The notes: generated from the letters alone by a model not told the origin. A stretch of 61,537 bases of DNA from Solobacterium sp. (GCA_024680365.1 JAILCN010000028.1:1-61537); one strand, 5' to 3'. Shown: positions 43,706 to 52,550, counted from the stretch's first letter. Translations and numbers: made by a program.

Positions 43706-44941
43706 ATGGACAAAACAAGTCTGATCGATCAGCTTTCTGATCCCGCTGTATGGAATGCATTTCTGGAAGACCGCAGCAAACGTTCGCGCCTGAGTGAGCG
43801 CGATCTGAAAGAACTGCGGGTTTTCGTCGGGGACCAGGCATACCGCAGGATTACATCAGACATGCATTTCGGACTGCCAGAAAAGAAAAGCATCGTGAAG
43901 ATGGGATCATCGAAGAAACGGATCGTGTACAGCTACGGCAGGGATGAGACATGGATCCTGAAGCTGCTGACATGGCTTCTGGAACAATATGGATCATCGT
44001 TCGCTGATTCCTGTTATTCATTCCGCAGAGAGCGGACCGCAAAGGATGCGTTCGTGAGGATCAGAACAATTCCTGATCTGGATCGGCTGTACGCGGTCAA
44101 GGCGGATATCCATGATTACTTCAATTCCATGGATACTGATATCCTCTGTGACAAGCTGGCGGAGATTATGAAAGAGGATCCAAAGCTGCTTTCCTTTCTG
44201 CATGAGCTTCTGCATCAGGATGCCTGTGTAGAACACGGAATGATCGTGCCGGAGAAGCGGGGCGGCATGGCCGGTGTTCCGGTGTCCGCTTTCTTCGCGA
44301 ATGTATATCTGACAGAGTTGGATAAACGATTTGAAACAAAAGGAATTCCATACTTCCGCTATTCAGATGACATCCTGTTCTTTGCAAAGACAGAGGAAGC
44401 GGCAGAAGAGGGATTCCGGATGATCGAAGACTATCTGGCAGAGGTGCGCCTGACGATCAATCCGGACAAAGTATCTGTTTCAAAGCCAGGGGAAAGCTGG
44501 GAGTTTCTCGGCCTGAAATATGCCGGCGGACAGTTTGACCTGTCGGATGTCACGGTTGAAAAAATGAAGGGGAAAATACGCCGCAAGGCAAGAGCGCTGT
44601 ACCGCTGGCGCTGTGAAAAAGGCGCATCGTTCCAGCGGGCGGCTTCGGCAATGATCCGCTCCTTTGACCGGCAGTTCTACGATCTCAGCGGCGACAGTTC
44701 CTTCTGCTGGACGCGCTGGTTCTTTCCGCTGATCACCGTTTCATGCGGGCTGAAGCAGATCGACGAATGCATGGTGGAATACCTGCGCTATCTGTCCAGC
44801 GGGCGGCACTACAAAGGCAACTACAGGATCACTTACGAAGAGCTGAAAAAGCTTGGCTACACACCGCTGGTCAGTGAATATTACAGATGGATCAGAGACT
44901 GCGAAAGTCTGCGGGAGGCAGACGGACAGGATCAGACATGA
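43706..44941 (+). CDS. Stand-alone reverse transcriptase, group-II-like
   Basis: This 411-residue protein is an RNA-directed DNA polymerase. RT motifs: CYSFRRERTAKDA (103-115), VKADIHDYFNSMD with catalytic Asp 134, GGMAGVPVSAFFANVYLTEL (186-205), FRYSDDILFF with Asp 221 and Asp 222, LTINPDKVSV and EFLGLKY. The order resembles group II intron RTs, but the usual PQGG-SPLLANIYL stretch is changed to GVPVSAFF, and there is no HNH endonuclease or intron RNA around it. It lacks the NAxxH and VTG marks of retron RTs and the SQ motif of diversity-generating RTs. The C terminus (about 330-400) is unassigned and ends KKLGYTPLVSEYYRW. No clear ribosome binding site precedes it; instead there is a pyrimidine-rich arm of an inverted repeat. 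Confidence 0.9.
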   Translation: MDKTSLIDQLSDPAVWNAFLEDRSKRSRLSERDLKELRVFVGDQAYRRITSDMHFGLPEKKSIVKMGSSKKRIVYSYGRDETWILKLLTWLLEQYGSSFADSCYSFRRERTAKDAFVRIRTIPDLDRLYAVKADIHDYFNSMDTDILCDKLAEIMKEDPKLLSFLHELLHQDACVEHGMIVPEKRGGMAGVPVSAFFANVYLTELDKRFETKGIPYFRYSDDILFFAKTEEAAEEGFRMIEDYLAEVRLTINPDKVSVSKPGESWEFLGLKYAGGQFDLSDVTVEKMKGKIRRKARALYRWRCEKGASFQRAASAMIRSFDRQFYDLSGDSSFCWTRWFFPLITVSCGLKQIDECMVEYLRYLSSGRHYKGNYRITYEELKKLGYTPLVSEYYRWIRDCESLREADGQDQT

Positions 44942-44974
44942 TACAATGAAAGAAAGCTGCAGAGGAGACATATC

Positions 44975-45418
44975 ATGGCAGAAAAAACGACAAGTGTCCA
45001 GATCGTTCTGGCACAGCACTGCAACGGAAACAAAATACCCCGTCTGTTCGGCGGTCAGCTGATGGCCTGGATCGACGTGACCGGCGCCGTCGCCGCAAGA
45101 AGATACGCGAAGCACGAAGTGACGACTGTCTGCGTTGACAACCTCAATTTTCTGAAACCGGCGTATCTGAACGATATCATCGTTCAGGAAGCGTGGGTGA
45201 CATGGACTGGAACGACATCCCTGGAAGTCCGGGTGGATTCCTATGTGGAACATGAGGGAAATGAAAAGGAAATGATCAACCAGGCATACTGCGTATTTGT
45301 GGCGCTGGATGAAAACGAGAAACCGGTACCGGTTCCCGAGCTGATTCCCGAGACGCAGGAAGAAATGGATGAATACGCAAATGCGGTCGAACGTAAATTT
45401 ATCCGCATGCAGAGGTAA
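44975..45418 (+). CDS. Acyl-CoA thioesterase, hotdog fold (YkhA/YciA-like)
   Basis: This 147-residue hotdog enzyme hydrolyses acyl-CoA. It has the family pattern GGQLMAWIDVTGAVAARRYA, with the conserved Asp after the GG loop, followed by DNLNFLKPAYLNDII and a strand with TSLEVRVDSYVE. AGAGGAGAC precedes the ATG. It starts 33 bases after the RT stop on the same strand, and its stop is one base from the next start codon, so it is co-transcribed with the rhodanese lipoprotein gene. Confidence 0.92.
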   Translation: MAEKTTSVQIVLAQHCNGNKIPRLFGGQLMAWIDVTGAVAARRYAKHEVTTVCVDNLNFLKPAYLNDIIVQEAWVTWTGTTSLEVRVDSYVEHEGNEKEMINQAYCVFVALDENEKPVPVPELIPETQEEMDEYANAVERKFIRMQR

Positions 45419-45419
45419 A

Positions 45420-46184
45420 ATGAGAAAAAGATACACATTCCTGACAATTCTTGCCGCAGGCATTCTTTTTACAGCCTGCACAAAGAAAAACAGCGAAACA
45501 GGCTGGAGATCCATCAGCCAGGAAGAAGCGCACCGCATCCTGGAAGAGGAAAGCGGATATATTCTTCTTGATGTCAGAACAAAAGAAGAGTATGACGAAA
45601 AACATATTCCGAAGGCTGTCAACGTGCCCAACGAAACGATCCGGAATACACGTCCTGAGGAACTTCCCGATCTGAATCAGAAGATCCTCGTCTACTGCCG
45701 CAGCGGCAGCCGCTCAAAGGATGCCTCGCAGAAACTTGCCGATCTGGGTTATACCAATGTGCTGGAGATCGGCGGTATTAAAACATGGGCGTATGACACC
45801 ATCTCTTCGCTGGAAGAGGAGGCTGTGAGCAATGAACCCATCCTGATGCTGGATAAGGCGGAGACCGCGGAAGTCAATGGTGTAAAGATGACGGTCACCG
45901 GGTATGCAGACGGTCAGCTGCAGGCCAGGATCCAGAACAGCGGAACGGAAGTATTTACCTACGGCGAGCCGTTTGCCGTGAAGCAGAAAATGGCGGACGG
46001 CACAGTCCGGGAACTTGCCTGGGAAGAGGAGCGGATGTGGATCATGATCGCCTATGAACTGCCGCCTTCCGGAACTGCGGACATCACCTGCAGCCTGGCT
46101 GGTCTGGAAAAGCTGGACGCCGGAGAATACTTCCTGGTCAAGAACGGGATCGAAGCTCCGTTTGAGCTTGTGTACAGTGAATGA
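45420..46184 (+). CDS. Rhodanese-domain lipoprotein
   Basis: This 254-residue surface lipoprotein has a signal peptide ending in LFTAC (Cys 20). A rhodanese domain spans about residues 28-125: LLDVRTKEEYDEKHIPKAVNVP and the active-site loop VYCRSGSRS with Cys 93. The last 110 residues form a beta-rich, immunoglobulin-like domain (VNGVKMTVTGYADG and on). Rhodaneses move sulfane sulfur; an extracellular one may act on thiosulfate or serve in redox repair. The start follows AGAGGTAAA and overlaps nothing but abuts the thioesterase stop. A terminator follows. Confidence 0.9.
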   Translation: MRKRYTFLTILAAGILFTACTKKNSETGWRSISQEEAHRILEEESGYILLDVRTKEEYDEKHIPKAVNVPNETIRNTRPEELPDLNQKILVYCRSGSRSKDASQKLADLGYTNVLEIGGIKTWAYDTISSLEEEAVSNEPILMLDKAETAEVNGVKMTVTGYADGQLQARIQNSGTEVFTYGEPFAVKQKMADGTVRELAWEEERMWIMIAYELPPSGTADITCSLAGLEKLDAGEYFLVKNGIEAPFELVYSE

Positions 46185-46192
46185 GTGAAAGG

Positions 46193-46220
46193 AAATCTGT
46201 CAAAACGGCAGATTTTTTTC
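46193..46220 (+). terminator. Intrinsic terminator
   Basis: AAATCTGTC and GGCAGATTT pair over nine positions with one G-U pair around an AAAAC loop, followed by a T-run. A TATAAT at 46241-46246 just downstream is a candidate -10 for the tdh gene. Confidence 0.85.
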
Positions 46221-46296
46221 TTTTCCGTCTCCGCATCATCTATAATGAAATCAGAGGATAGTTTCAACAACATACAATCATCATACAGGAGGTCTT

Positions 46297-47364
46297 ATGA
46301 CAAAGTTTAATGACGGGAAAATGTGGGCTCTCGTCAAAGAAAAGCCCGAAGAAGGTCTTTGGATGAAGCGTGTTCCGATCCCGAAGGTCGGAACCAACGA
46401 CGTCAAGATCAAGATCCTGAAGACTGCGATCTGCGGCACGGATGTTCACATCTGGCAGTGGAACAAATGGGCGCAGCACACGATCGATATCGGCAGGGTC
46501 GTCGGTCATGAATACGTCGGCGTGATCGTCGAAGCCGGACCCGGCGCCCGCGGTTTTAAAGTCGGCGATTTTGTCTCCGGCGAAGGACACATCACCTGCG
46601 GCAAATGCCGCAACTGCAAAGAAGGACACAAGGAAAACTGCAAGAACGCGGAAGGCGTGGGCGTCAACCGCGACGGCGCATTCGCAGAATATCTGGTCAT
46701 TCCCTATGTCAACGTCTGGCCGTGCAGTCCCGATATCCCGCAGGAAATGTACGCCATCTTTGATCCGTTCGGCAACGCGACGCATGCGGCGCTGTCCTAC
46801 GACGTGCTTGGCGAAGACGTACTGATCGCCGGTGCCGGACCGATCGGCTGCATGGCAGCTGCCATCGTCCGCTTTGCCGGTGCCCGCCACGTTGTCGTCA
46901 CTGATTTCAATCCGTACCGTCTGGAAATGGCAAAGAAGCTCGGTGCGACGACCGTGGTCAATCTGAAAGACGAAAAGCTGGAAGACGTCATGAAGCGGAT
47001 CGGCATGCAGGAAGGCTTTGATGTCGGCCTTGAGATGTCCGGCTCGCAGGCAGCCCTCAACAGCATGATCCACAACATGAAGCACGGCGGCAACATCGCT
47101 TTGCTGGGACTGCTGGAAACAGATACCGTAGTCGATATGGAGACCGTGATCTTCAACGGTCTGAACCTGAAGGGCATCTACGGACGCAAGGTCTGGGATA
47201 CCTGGTACAAGATGACGACGATGCTGCAGGCAGGACTTGATATTTCTGAGATCATTACCCATCATTTCGATATCCGTGATTTTGAAAAAGGCTTTGAAGC
47301 GATGATTTCCGGTCAGTCAGGAAAGGTGATCCTGGACTGGACACACATCAACGAGGAGAGATGA
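46297..47364 (+). CDS. tdh: L-threonine 3-dehydrogenase
   Basis: Tdh oxidises L-threonine to 2-amino-3-ketobutyrate with NAD+. It is a 355-residue zinc alcohol-dehydrogenase-type enzyme. Catalytic zinc residues are in [10 protein letters not shown] and GHEYVG, structural zinc cysteines in [15 protein letters not shown], and the Rossmann motif is [17 protein letters not shown] precedes the ATG and a TATAAT box lies about 50 bases upstream. kbl follows with overlap or a two-base gap, giving the standard tdh-kbl pair for threonine-to-glycine degradation. Confidence 0.96.
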   Translation: MTKFNDGKMWALVKEKPEEGLWMKRVPIPKVGTNDVKIKILKTAICGTDVHIWQWNKWAQHTIDIGRVVGHEYVGVIVEAGPGARGFKVGDFVSGEGHITCGKCRNCKEGHKENCKNAEGVGVNRDGAFAEYLVIPYVNVWPCSPDIPQEMYAIFDPFGNATHAALSYDVLGEDVLIAGAGPIGCMAAAIVRFAGARHVVVTDFNPYRLEMAKKLGATTVVNLKDEKLEDVMKRIGMQEGFDVGLEMSGSQAALNSMIHNMKHGGNIALLGLLETDTVVDMETVIFNGLNLKGIYGRKVWDTWYKMTTMLQAGLDISEIITHHFDIRDFEKGFEAMISGQSGKVILDWTHINEER

Positions 47365-47366
47365 AC

Positions 47367-48563
47367 ATGAACAAACAGGAAGCACTTGCATATTATTCCA
47401 GCCAGGTGGAAGAGATCCGGCAGGCAGGGCTGCTGAAAGGAGAACTGCCGATCGCCTCTTCCCAGGGCGCTTATGTTACGCTGAGCGACGGCAGAAAGCT
47501 GCTCTGCATGTGCGCGAACAACTATCTCGGCCTGGCCGACAGTCCGCGGCTGATCGAAGCCGCAAAGAAAACGTATGACGAACGCGGCTACGGCGTTGCT
47601 TCGGTGCGCTTTATCTGCGGCACGCAGGACATTCACAAACAGCTGGAACAGAAGATCTCCGGTTTCCTGAAGACCGAGGATACGATCCTGTATTCCTCCT
47701 GCTTTGATGCCAACGGCGGCCTCTTTGAAACGCTGCTGAATGATCAGGACGCGGTGATCTCGGATGAGCTGAACCACGCTTCGATCATTGACGGCATCCG
47801 CCTGTGCAAGGCAAAGAGATACCGCTATAAAAACAACGACATGGCTGATCTTGAGGCAAAGCTGAAGGAAGCGGATGAAGCAGGCGCAAGGATCAAGCTG
47901 ATCGCGACAGACGGTGTCTTCTCCATGGACGGCATCATCTGCAATCTCAAAGGCATCTGCGATCTGGCTGACAGATACAATGCTCTGGTCATGACAGACG
48001 ATTCCCATGCGGTCGGCTTTGTCGGAAAGACAGGCCGCGGCACGGCGGAATACAACGGCGTTGAGGGCAGGGTGGACATCATTACCGGCACTCTCGGCAA
48101 AGCGCTCGGCGGCGCATCCGGCGGCTATACGTCAGGACGGAAAGAGATCATCGATCTGCTCCGGCAGAGAAGCCGTCCGTACCTGTTCTCCAACTCTCTG
48201 GCACCGGCGATCGTCGGCGCCGGCATTGAACTGTTCAATACGCTGGAGGAAAGCACCGCACTGCGCGACCATCTGGAAGAGATCACAGTCTACTACCGCA
48301 GAAAACTGGAAGAAAACGGCTTCGACGTGATCCCCGGCACGCATCCGTGCGTTCCGGTCATGTTCTATGACGAAAAAACAACGGCAGAGTTTGCAAAGCG
48401 CATGGTGGAAAAAGGTGTTTACGTAGTGGCGTTCTCCTATCCGGTCGTGCCGAAAGGAAAGGCGCGGATCCGCACCCAGCTGTCAGCTGCCCATACGAAG
48501 GAAGATCTTGATTTCGCCATGAAATGCTTCTGTGAAGTCCGCAGTGAGATGGGACTGAAATAA
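47367..48563 (+). CDS. kbl: 2-amino-3-ketobutyrate coenzyme A ligase (glycine C-acetyltransferase)
   Basis: Kbl splits 2-amino-3-ketobutyrate with CoA into glycine and acetyl-CoA. This 398-residue PLP enzyme of the alpha-oxoamine synthase family has [10 protein letters not shown], the [10 protein letters not shown] strand, [10 protein letters not shown] and the lysine-bearing [20 protein letters not shown] lies eight bases before ATG 47367; an ATG at 47361 overlapping the tdh stop is only two bases from that site, so I prefer the later codon. It works directly on the Tdh product. Confidence 0.96.
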   Translation: MNKQEALAYYSSQVEEIRQAGLLKGELPIASSQGAYVTLSDGRKLLCMCANNYLGLADSPRLIEAAKKTYDERGYGVASVRFICGTQDIHKQLEQKISGFLKTEDTILYSSCFDANGGLFETLLNDQDAVISDELNHASIIDGIRLCKAKRYRYKNNDMADLEAKLKEADEAGARIKLIATDGVFSMDGIICNLKGICDLADRYNALVMTDDSHAVGFVGKTGRGTAEYNGVEGRVDIITGTLGKALGGASGGYTSGRKEIIDLLRQRSRPYLFSNSLAPAIVGAGIELFNTLEESTALRDHLEEITVYYRRKLEENGFDVIPGTHPCVPVMFYDEKTTAEFAKRMVEKGVYVVAFSYPVVPKGKARIRTQLSAAHTKEDLDFAMKCFCEVRSEMGLK

Positions 48564-48665
48564 GATTTTGACAGAAGTGAAGAAATATGGAAAAAACCGG
48601 CCTGTTTGTAGTATGATTTGAGTAACAAAAAACTGTATTCATGAAATGAAAATCAGGAGGATAAC

Positions 48666-49964
48666 ATGAAAACAATTACGTATGAAATTACCAACCCGTT
48701 GGGAATGCACGCACGTCCGGCTGCTTTTGTCGCGCAGGCATGTGTAGCACTTCCTTCCCAGATCGTCATTAAGTGCAACGGCAAAAAGGCAAACGGCGAC
48801 AACGTTCTTCAGATCCTCGCGCTCGACGCTCAGCAGGGTTCCGTTCTTGAGATCTCCGCTGAAGGCGGCGATGAAGATGCTGCACTGGCTGCTGTCAAGG
48901 GCGAACTCGATCAGAGACTCAAGAGATACTCTGAGGTTCCTGTTCTGAAGATCGCGTTCTTCGGCGCAAAAGACTATGACAGAATCTTCTTCTCCGAACT
49001 GGCAAGAGACATCGGTGAAGGTTCCTACAACTGCGATATCAAATACTTCAATGCACGTCTCACACCTGAAACAGCAGGTCTGGCAAAGGGATTTGACGCT
49101 GTCTGCATCTTCGTCAACGACGAGTGCCCGAGAGCAGCTGTTGAAAAACTTCATGACTGCGGCGTCAAGCTGATCCTTCTGCGCTGCGCAGGATTCAACA
49201 ACGTTGACCTGCAGGCTGCGAAAGAATGCGGCATCCGCGTTGCCCGCGTTCCTGCTTACTCACCGTATGCAGTTGCGGAACACGCTATGACACTTGCCAT
49301 GACGGCAAACCGCCGCATGCACAAGGCTGTCAACAAAGTAAAAGACAACAACTTCGCTCTGAGCGGACTGCTCGGTGTCGACCTACACAATAAAGTTGCC
49401 GGCATCATGGGAACAGGAAAGATCGGCCAGTGCATGGCTCATATCTGCAAAGGCTTCGGCATGACAGTCATCGGATGGGACGCATTCCCGAACCAGAAGC
49501 TCGTTGATGAAGGCCTCCTGACTTATGTTGATAAAGACGAACTGCTCCAGAAGGCAGATCTGATCTCCCTGCACGCACCGCTGATCATGGGCCCGAACGG
49601 CACATATCATCTGATCAACGCGGAAGCGATCGCAAAGATGAAGGACACAGCGATCCTCGTTAACACAGCCCGCGGCGGACTGATCGACAATGAAGCTCTG
49701 ATCGATGCGCTGAAGGAAGGCAAGTTCCACGCTGTCGGTCTCGACGTATACGAAGGCGAAGACGCGAACGTTTACACAGACCACTCCGACGACTACCTGG
49801 TCAACGACATCACAGCAAGACTGCAGATGTTCCCGAACGTTGTTCTGACATCCCACCAGGCATTCTTCACAAGAGAAGCTCTGCAGGCAATCGCTGCTGT
49901 TACTCTTGAAAACGCACGCAACTTCAACCAGGGTGTTGATCTCGGCGCAGCTGAGTGCAAATAA
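48666..49964 (+). CDS. HPr domain fused to D-lactate dehydrogenase
   Basis: One open frame of 432 residues joins two known proteins. Residues 1-88 are an HPr phosphocarrier domain: NPLGMHARPAAFVAQA places the phospho-histidine at the canonical position 15, and strands and helices match to GELDQRL. The regulatory Ser 46 is replaced by Asn (GDNVLQIL). Residues about 93-432 are a full D-2-hydroxyacid dehydrogenase with RCAGFNNVDL, MGTGKIGQCM (NAD binding), NTARGGLIDNEAL (catalytic Arg 336), LDVYEGE and LTSHQAFFT (His 397). It reduces pyruvate to D-lactate. The fusion could let the PTS phosphorylation state tune lactate production. AGGAGG precedes the ATG; codon bias suggests high expression. Confidence 0.94.
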   Translation: MKTITYEITNPLGMHARPAAFVAQACVALPSQIVIKCNGKKANGDNVLQILALDAQQGSVLEISAEGGDEDAALAAVKGELDQRLKRYSEVPVLKIAFFGAKDYDRIFFSELARDIGEGSYNCDIKYFNARLTPETAGLAKGFDAVCIFVNDECPRAAVEKLHDCGVKLILLRCAGFNNVDLQAAKECGIRVARVPAYSPYAVAEHAMTLAMTANRRMHKAVNKVKDNNFALSGLLGVDLHNKVAGIMGTGKIGQCMAHICKGFGMTVIGWDAFPNQKLVDEGLLTYVDKDELLQKADLISLHAPLIMGPNGTYHLINAEAIAKMKDTAILVNTARGGLIDNEALIDALKEGKFHAVGLDVYEGEDANVYTDHSDDYLVNDITARLQMFPNVVLTSHQAFFTREALQAIAAVTLENARNFNQGVDLGAAECK

Positions 49965-49985
49965 TCAGACCTAAAATCTCCATCC

Positions 49986-50015
49986 AAAGCATGTCTTCAC
50001 AGGCATGCTTTTTTT
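49986..50015 (+). terminator. Intrinsic terminator after the HPr-D-LDH gene
   Basis: AAAGCATG and CATGCTTT form a perfect 8-bp stem with a ten-base loop, followed by a T-run. Confidence 0.9.
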
Positions 50016-50030
50016 ATGATTTCCTTAATA

Positions 50031-50095
50031 TAGTTAGGTACCTTGACATTGTACCTGCACCAGTTATAATGAGGGTGTACTAATAGTAAGGTACC
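50031..50095 (+). promoter_or_regulatory. Promoter with two flanking operator copies for the MarR gene
   Basis: A consensus TTGACA (50043-50048) and TATAAT (50065-50070) are 16 bases apart. TAGTTAGGTACC (50031-50042) lies just before the -35, and TAGTAAGGTACC (50084-50095) lies downstream of the -10. The two near-identical sites, each with a GGTACC palindrome, are likely binding sites for the encoded MarR-type protein. Confidence 0.75.
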
Positions 50096-50113
50096 AAAAC
50101 AAAAGGAGGTTTT

Positions 50114-50713
50114 ATGAACGAAGAGAACAGAAAAGAATACTGCCCGCACTGCGAAAACCATTGTCCTGCCGATCATCCCGGATGCGGAAGAGGTGTCAGA
50201 TATTTTGAAGAAGATATGGAAGAAGACTTCAGAGAAGAAAGACATCACGGCCGTCCGCATGACCCGGAAGAAGGGGAAAGACACTTCTGCGGCAGAAGAC
50301 ACGGACATCCGCACCATCCGCATCCCGAATGGGCAGGTGATCCGGAAAGCCTGGAAGGCCTGTTTGTCCGCTGTGTGCGCAGGATGCATCATCAGCACGG
50401 CCGCTTCGGCTCTACCCAGGACCGCATCATCCGGATCCTGGATGAAAACGGCGGCACGATGGGTCAGAAATCCCTGCAGGAGCTGATGCGTGTCAGGCCC
50501 GGCTCGATCAGCGAGATCCTGACAAAGATGGAAGAGAAGGGGCTGATCGAAAGAAAAAAGGATGCCGATGACAGACGGGCATCGCTGATCACCCTTACGA
50601 CGGAAGACCGTCCGGAAACACCGCAGACATCCCTGTTTGATGTACTGACTGATGAAGAAAAGGAGAACCTGAAGCAGCTTCTGAAAAAGGTGCTGGAACA
50701 GGAAAACGGGTAA
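50114..50713 (+). CDS. MarR-family regulator with a Cys/His-rich N-terminal extension
   Basis: This 199-residue regulator has two parts. Residues 1-75 are packed with possible metal ligands: CPHCENHCPADHPGC, then HH and FCGRRHGHPHHPHP. Residues 80-199 form a winged helix of the MarR type (QDRIIRILDENGGTMGQKSL, RPGSISEILTKMEEKGLI, wing KKDADDRRASLITLT). AAGGAGG precedes the ATG. Paired GGTACC-containing sites flank its promoter, which points to autoregulation. Metal or redox sensing by the extension is inferred. A target exporter is not adjacent. Confidence 0.9.
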   Translation: MNEENRKEYCPHCENHCPADHPGCGRGVRYFEEDMEEDFREERHHGRPHDPEEGERHFCGRRHGHPHHPHPEWAGDPESLEGLFVRCVRRMHHQHGRFGSTQDRIIRILDENGGTMGQKSLQELMRVRPGSISEILTKMEEKGLIERKKDADDRRASLITLTTEDRPETPQTSLFDVLTDEEKENLKQLLKKVLEQENG

Positions 50714-50716
50714 AGA

Positions 50717-50750
50717 AAAGCATCCTAGTCTTTTATGACCAGGATGCTTT
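50717..50750. terminator. Convergent hairpin between the MarR and XRE genes
   Basis: AAAGCATCCT and AGGATGCTTT form a perfect 10-bp stem, with an inner GTC/GAC stem in the loop. TTTTCTTT follows on the minus strand, so it is a terminator for the XRE gene; on the plus strand only a short T-run follows. The stem includes the end of the XRE gene. Confidence 0.7.
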
Positions 50751-50958
50751 CAATGCTGACGTGCCACAGCTGTGACAGGACAAGCAGATTGGCGATGTCG
50801 GGAAGCGTTTGTCCCCACTGCCATTTGTAGATGGCCTGGGGTGAGGAGAATCCGAAGATCTCCTGCAGATTCTTCACGGACATTCCGCTCTGTTCCCGCA
50901 GCTGGCGGATCCGTTTACCAGTTTCTCTGGTATCGATCACAGGGTAGTGCATTTCCAT
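50725..50958 (-). CDS. Small XRE-family helix-turn-helix regulator
   Basis: This 77-residue protein is nearly all one HTH domain: TGKRIRQLREQSGMSVKNLQ, FGFSSPQAIYKWQWGQTLPD and a final helix with LSQLWHVSIESIL. AAGGAGG lies seven bases before ATG 50958; longer upstream frames have no such site. It has no effector domain, so it may act as a simple repressor or antitoxin-like regulator. It is transcribed towards the MarR gene and has no obvious partner gene. Confidence 0.88.
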   Translation of the reverse strand: MEMHYPVIDTRETGKRIRQLREQSGMSVKNLQEIFGFSSPQAIYKWQWGQTLPDIANLLVLSQLWHVSIESILVIKD

Positions 50959-51098
50959 ATACAGTCCTCCTTCCGGCATAAGCGCATACGCAAAAAAGCC
51001 TTTTCCTCCATTACACCTTCTGGACTGTATAGGCGGAGTTTTCTCTCTCCGCACGCTTATCATAGCACAAATTAAAAAGGATCTGTTAAACCGGAAGT

Positions 51099-52550
51099 TT
51101 AACAGATCTTTAAATATGCTTCAGAATGCAGGATCTTCATCATGTATTCATACGGCGTACTGACATCATCATCCGCCAGATGTTCAAAGACTGAGGCGGA
51201 CTGGCCGGATACCAGCAGGATATTCTCTGTATCACAGGATGCGTGGAATGTATTCCGGCGGGCATTCAGATTCCAGAAGACAACTTTCGGAAGAACATAG
51301 CCATGGGAGGCAAACAGTTTTTTCATGGCGTCTGAAAACAGCTGGTTCAGTCCGTAAGTACAGACATCGATCTCCATGTCAGAGAGGATCACCAGAGAAT
51401 CCGGCATGTCTTCCTGCGGCACATGATGACGGACAGCTGCGGAAAGGATCAGCCGGAAGGCAGCTTCGAGATCAGTGTTCATATCCCAGTCCGCCGTACG
51501 TACAGATTCAATTTTCTCAAAGAGGGAGCTGCCTCTGATCTCAACAAGCTCAGGACGTCTGGAGAATGTCATGAAGCGGTTGCGGAAGATGCCCTGATTG
51601 CGCTGGGCAAACCAGATCGCCAGTGAGACAGAAGCGGCAAGCGGTCTGCCGTACATGGAACCGGATACATCTGCCATGACCAGGCATTTTCTGCTTCCCC
51701 GCACAAAGTCAGGCATCGCGTCCCACTGTGCTTCCAGCACAGGATCTTCCTGACGGATCCGGTACAGATACTGTTCCGCGATATCATACGGATACAGCAC
51801 GCGGCTGTTCAGAGAAGAACGCTGTTCCCTGACATCCTGCAGCCAGTTTTCAAACCGCTGCGGATCATGACGCTGGAAGGCATTGCGGTACAGCTTCATC
51901 GCGTATGACGGAACAGATGGATAGGAGATCTGCTCATATGCCTGAGCAGACAGGAAACATTCCGTGACATTGATATAGTTCCGCAGGGCGGACAGTGTTT
52001 TCCGGTATGTCCGTTCGCTCATGCCGAGCGCTTCCGCCAGACAGCGGGCGGTCTGTACTGTCTCACGGGAAGAGGCGTTGACAGACGGCAGCCATTTGCC
52101 AAGCAGGGAAACTGCTTTGCCGGCAGCCATCTGTTTCTGATCTTCTCTGAGCTGTGTTCTGATCAGCCGGATCACATCATCTTTTAACGGTGTCTTCAGC
52201 AGACAGAGCAGATCATCCCATCTCCCGTATTCCGGGATGTACTGCAGGTTTCTGCGCAGCAGCTTCGGTCTGAAGACCGCCAGGGTCTGAAAGAAGATGC
52301 GGGCGGTGCGCCGTTCGCCCAGTCCGCTGCGGATATCTCTTGTGTAGAAGGCAAGCTTCAGAGCTGCAGTTTCATCTTCCTGCAGTGCTCTGAGGAACAG
52401 CCGGGCAATGTCCTCCGGCTTTCTCTCTCTGAGGGCGCCGGCCATGAAGAAGGCATCTGTCATGGCAGAGCCTGATGTGTTGTGCGCGTATGCGCCGTTT
52501 TCTGTAACAGATCTCATCTGTTCATTTCTGATCGCATGAAGCAGTGTCAT
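51099..52550 (-). CDS. Ro60/TROVE-like protein with a VWA domain (DUF2828-like)
   Basis: This 483-residue protein joins an alpha-helical repeat region (about 1-290: MTDAFFMAGALRERKPEDIA, FYTRDIRSGLGERRTARIFF, IPEYGRWDDLLCLL) to a VWA domain with an intact MIDAS motif, MADVSGSMYG, and later VILSDMEIDVC. GLGERR, the YGRWDDLL stretch and DVSGSM are shared by TROVE proteins and DUF2828. Ro proteins bind misfolded RNA and small Y RNAs. AAAGGAGG selects ATG 52550. A leader with long-range base pairing lies just upstream on the same strand. An RNA-binding role is inferred from the family resemblance. Confidence 0.83.
   Translation of the reverse strand: MTLLHAIRNEQMRSVTENGAYAHNTSGSAMTDAFFMAGALRERKPEDIARLFLRALQEDETAALKLAFYTRDIRSGLGERRTARIFFQTLAVFRPKLLRRNLQYIPEYGRWDDLLCLLKTPLKDDVIRLIRTQLREDQKQMAAGKAVSLLGKWLPSVNASSRETVQTARCLAEALGMSERTYRKTLSALRNYINVTECFLSAQAYEQISYPSVPSYAMKLYRNAFQRHDPQRFENWLQDVREQRSSLNSRVLYPYDIAEQYLYRIRQEDPVLEAQWDAMPDFVRGSRKCLVMADVSGSMYGRPLAASVSLAIWFAQRNQGIFRNRFMTFSRRPELVEIRGSSLFEKIESVRTADWDMNTDLEAAFRLILSAAVRHHVPQEDMPDSLVILSDMEIDVCTYGLNQLFSDAMKKLFASHGYVLPKVVFWNLNARRNTFHASCDTENILLVSGQSASVFEHLADDDVSTPYEYMMKILHSEAYLKIC

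Noticed and set aside
43431-43724. 97-codon frame spanning the end of the unknown gene and the structured segment
   Set aside because: It overlaps a well-supported gene in another frame and runs through low-complexity sequence with no ribosome binding site.
43562-44941. Diversity-generating retroelement
   Set aside because: The RT lacks the characteristic SQ motif, and there is no Avd gene, no C-type-lectin-like target and no visible pair of template and variable repeats.
43562-44941. Canonical retron
   Set aside because: The inverted repeat and structured segment fit, but the RT lacks the NAxxH and VTG retron marks and looks closer to group II RTs. It is kept as an open RT-plus-RNA finding instead.
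43706-44941. Group II intron with maturase
   Set aside because: No domain V-like hairpin follows, there is no HNH domain, and the thioesterase gene starts only 33 bases after the stop.
48568-48617. Promoter made of TTGACA (48568) and TATGAT (48612) before the HPr-D-LDH gene
   Set aside because: The two elements are about 38 bases apart, too far for one promoter, so I did not list it.
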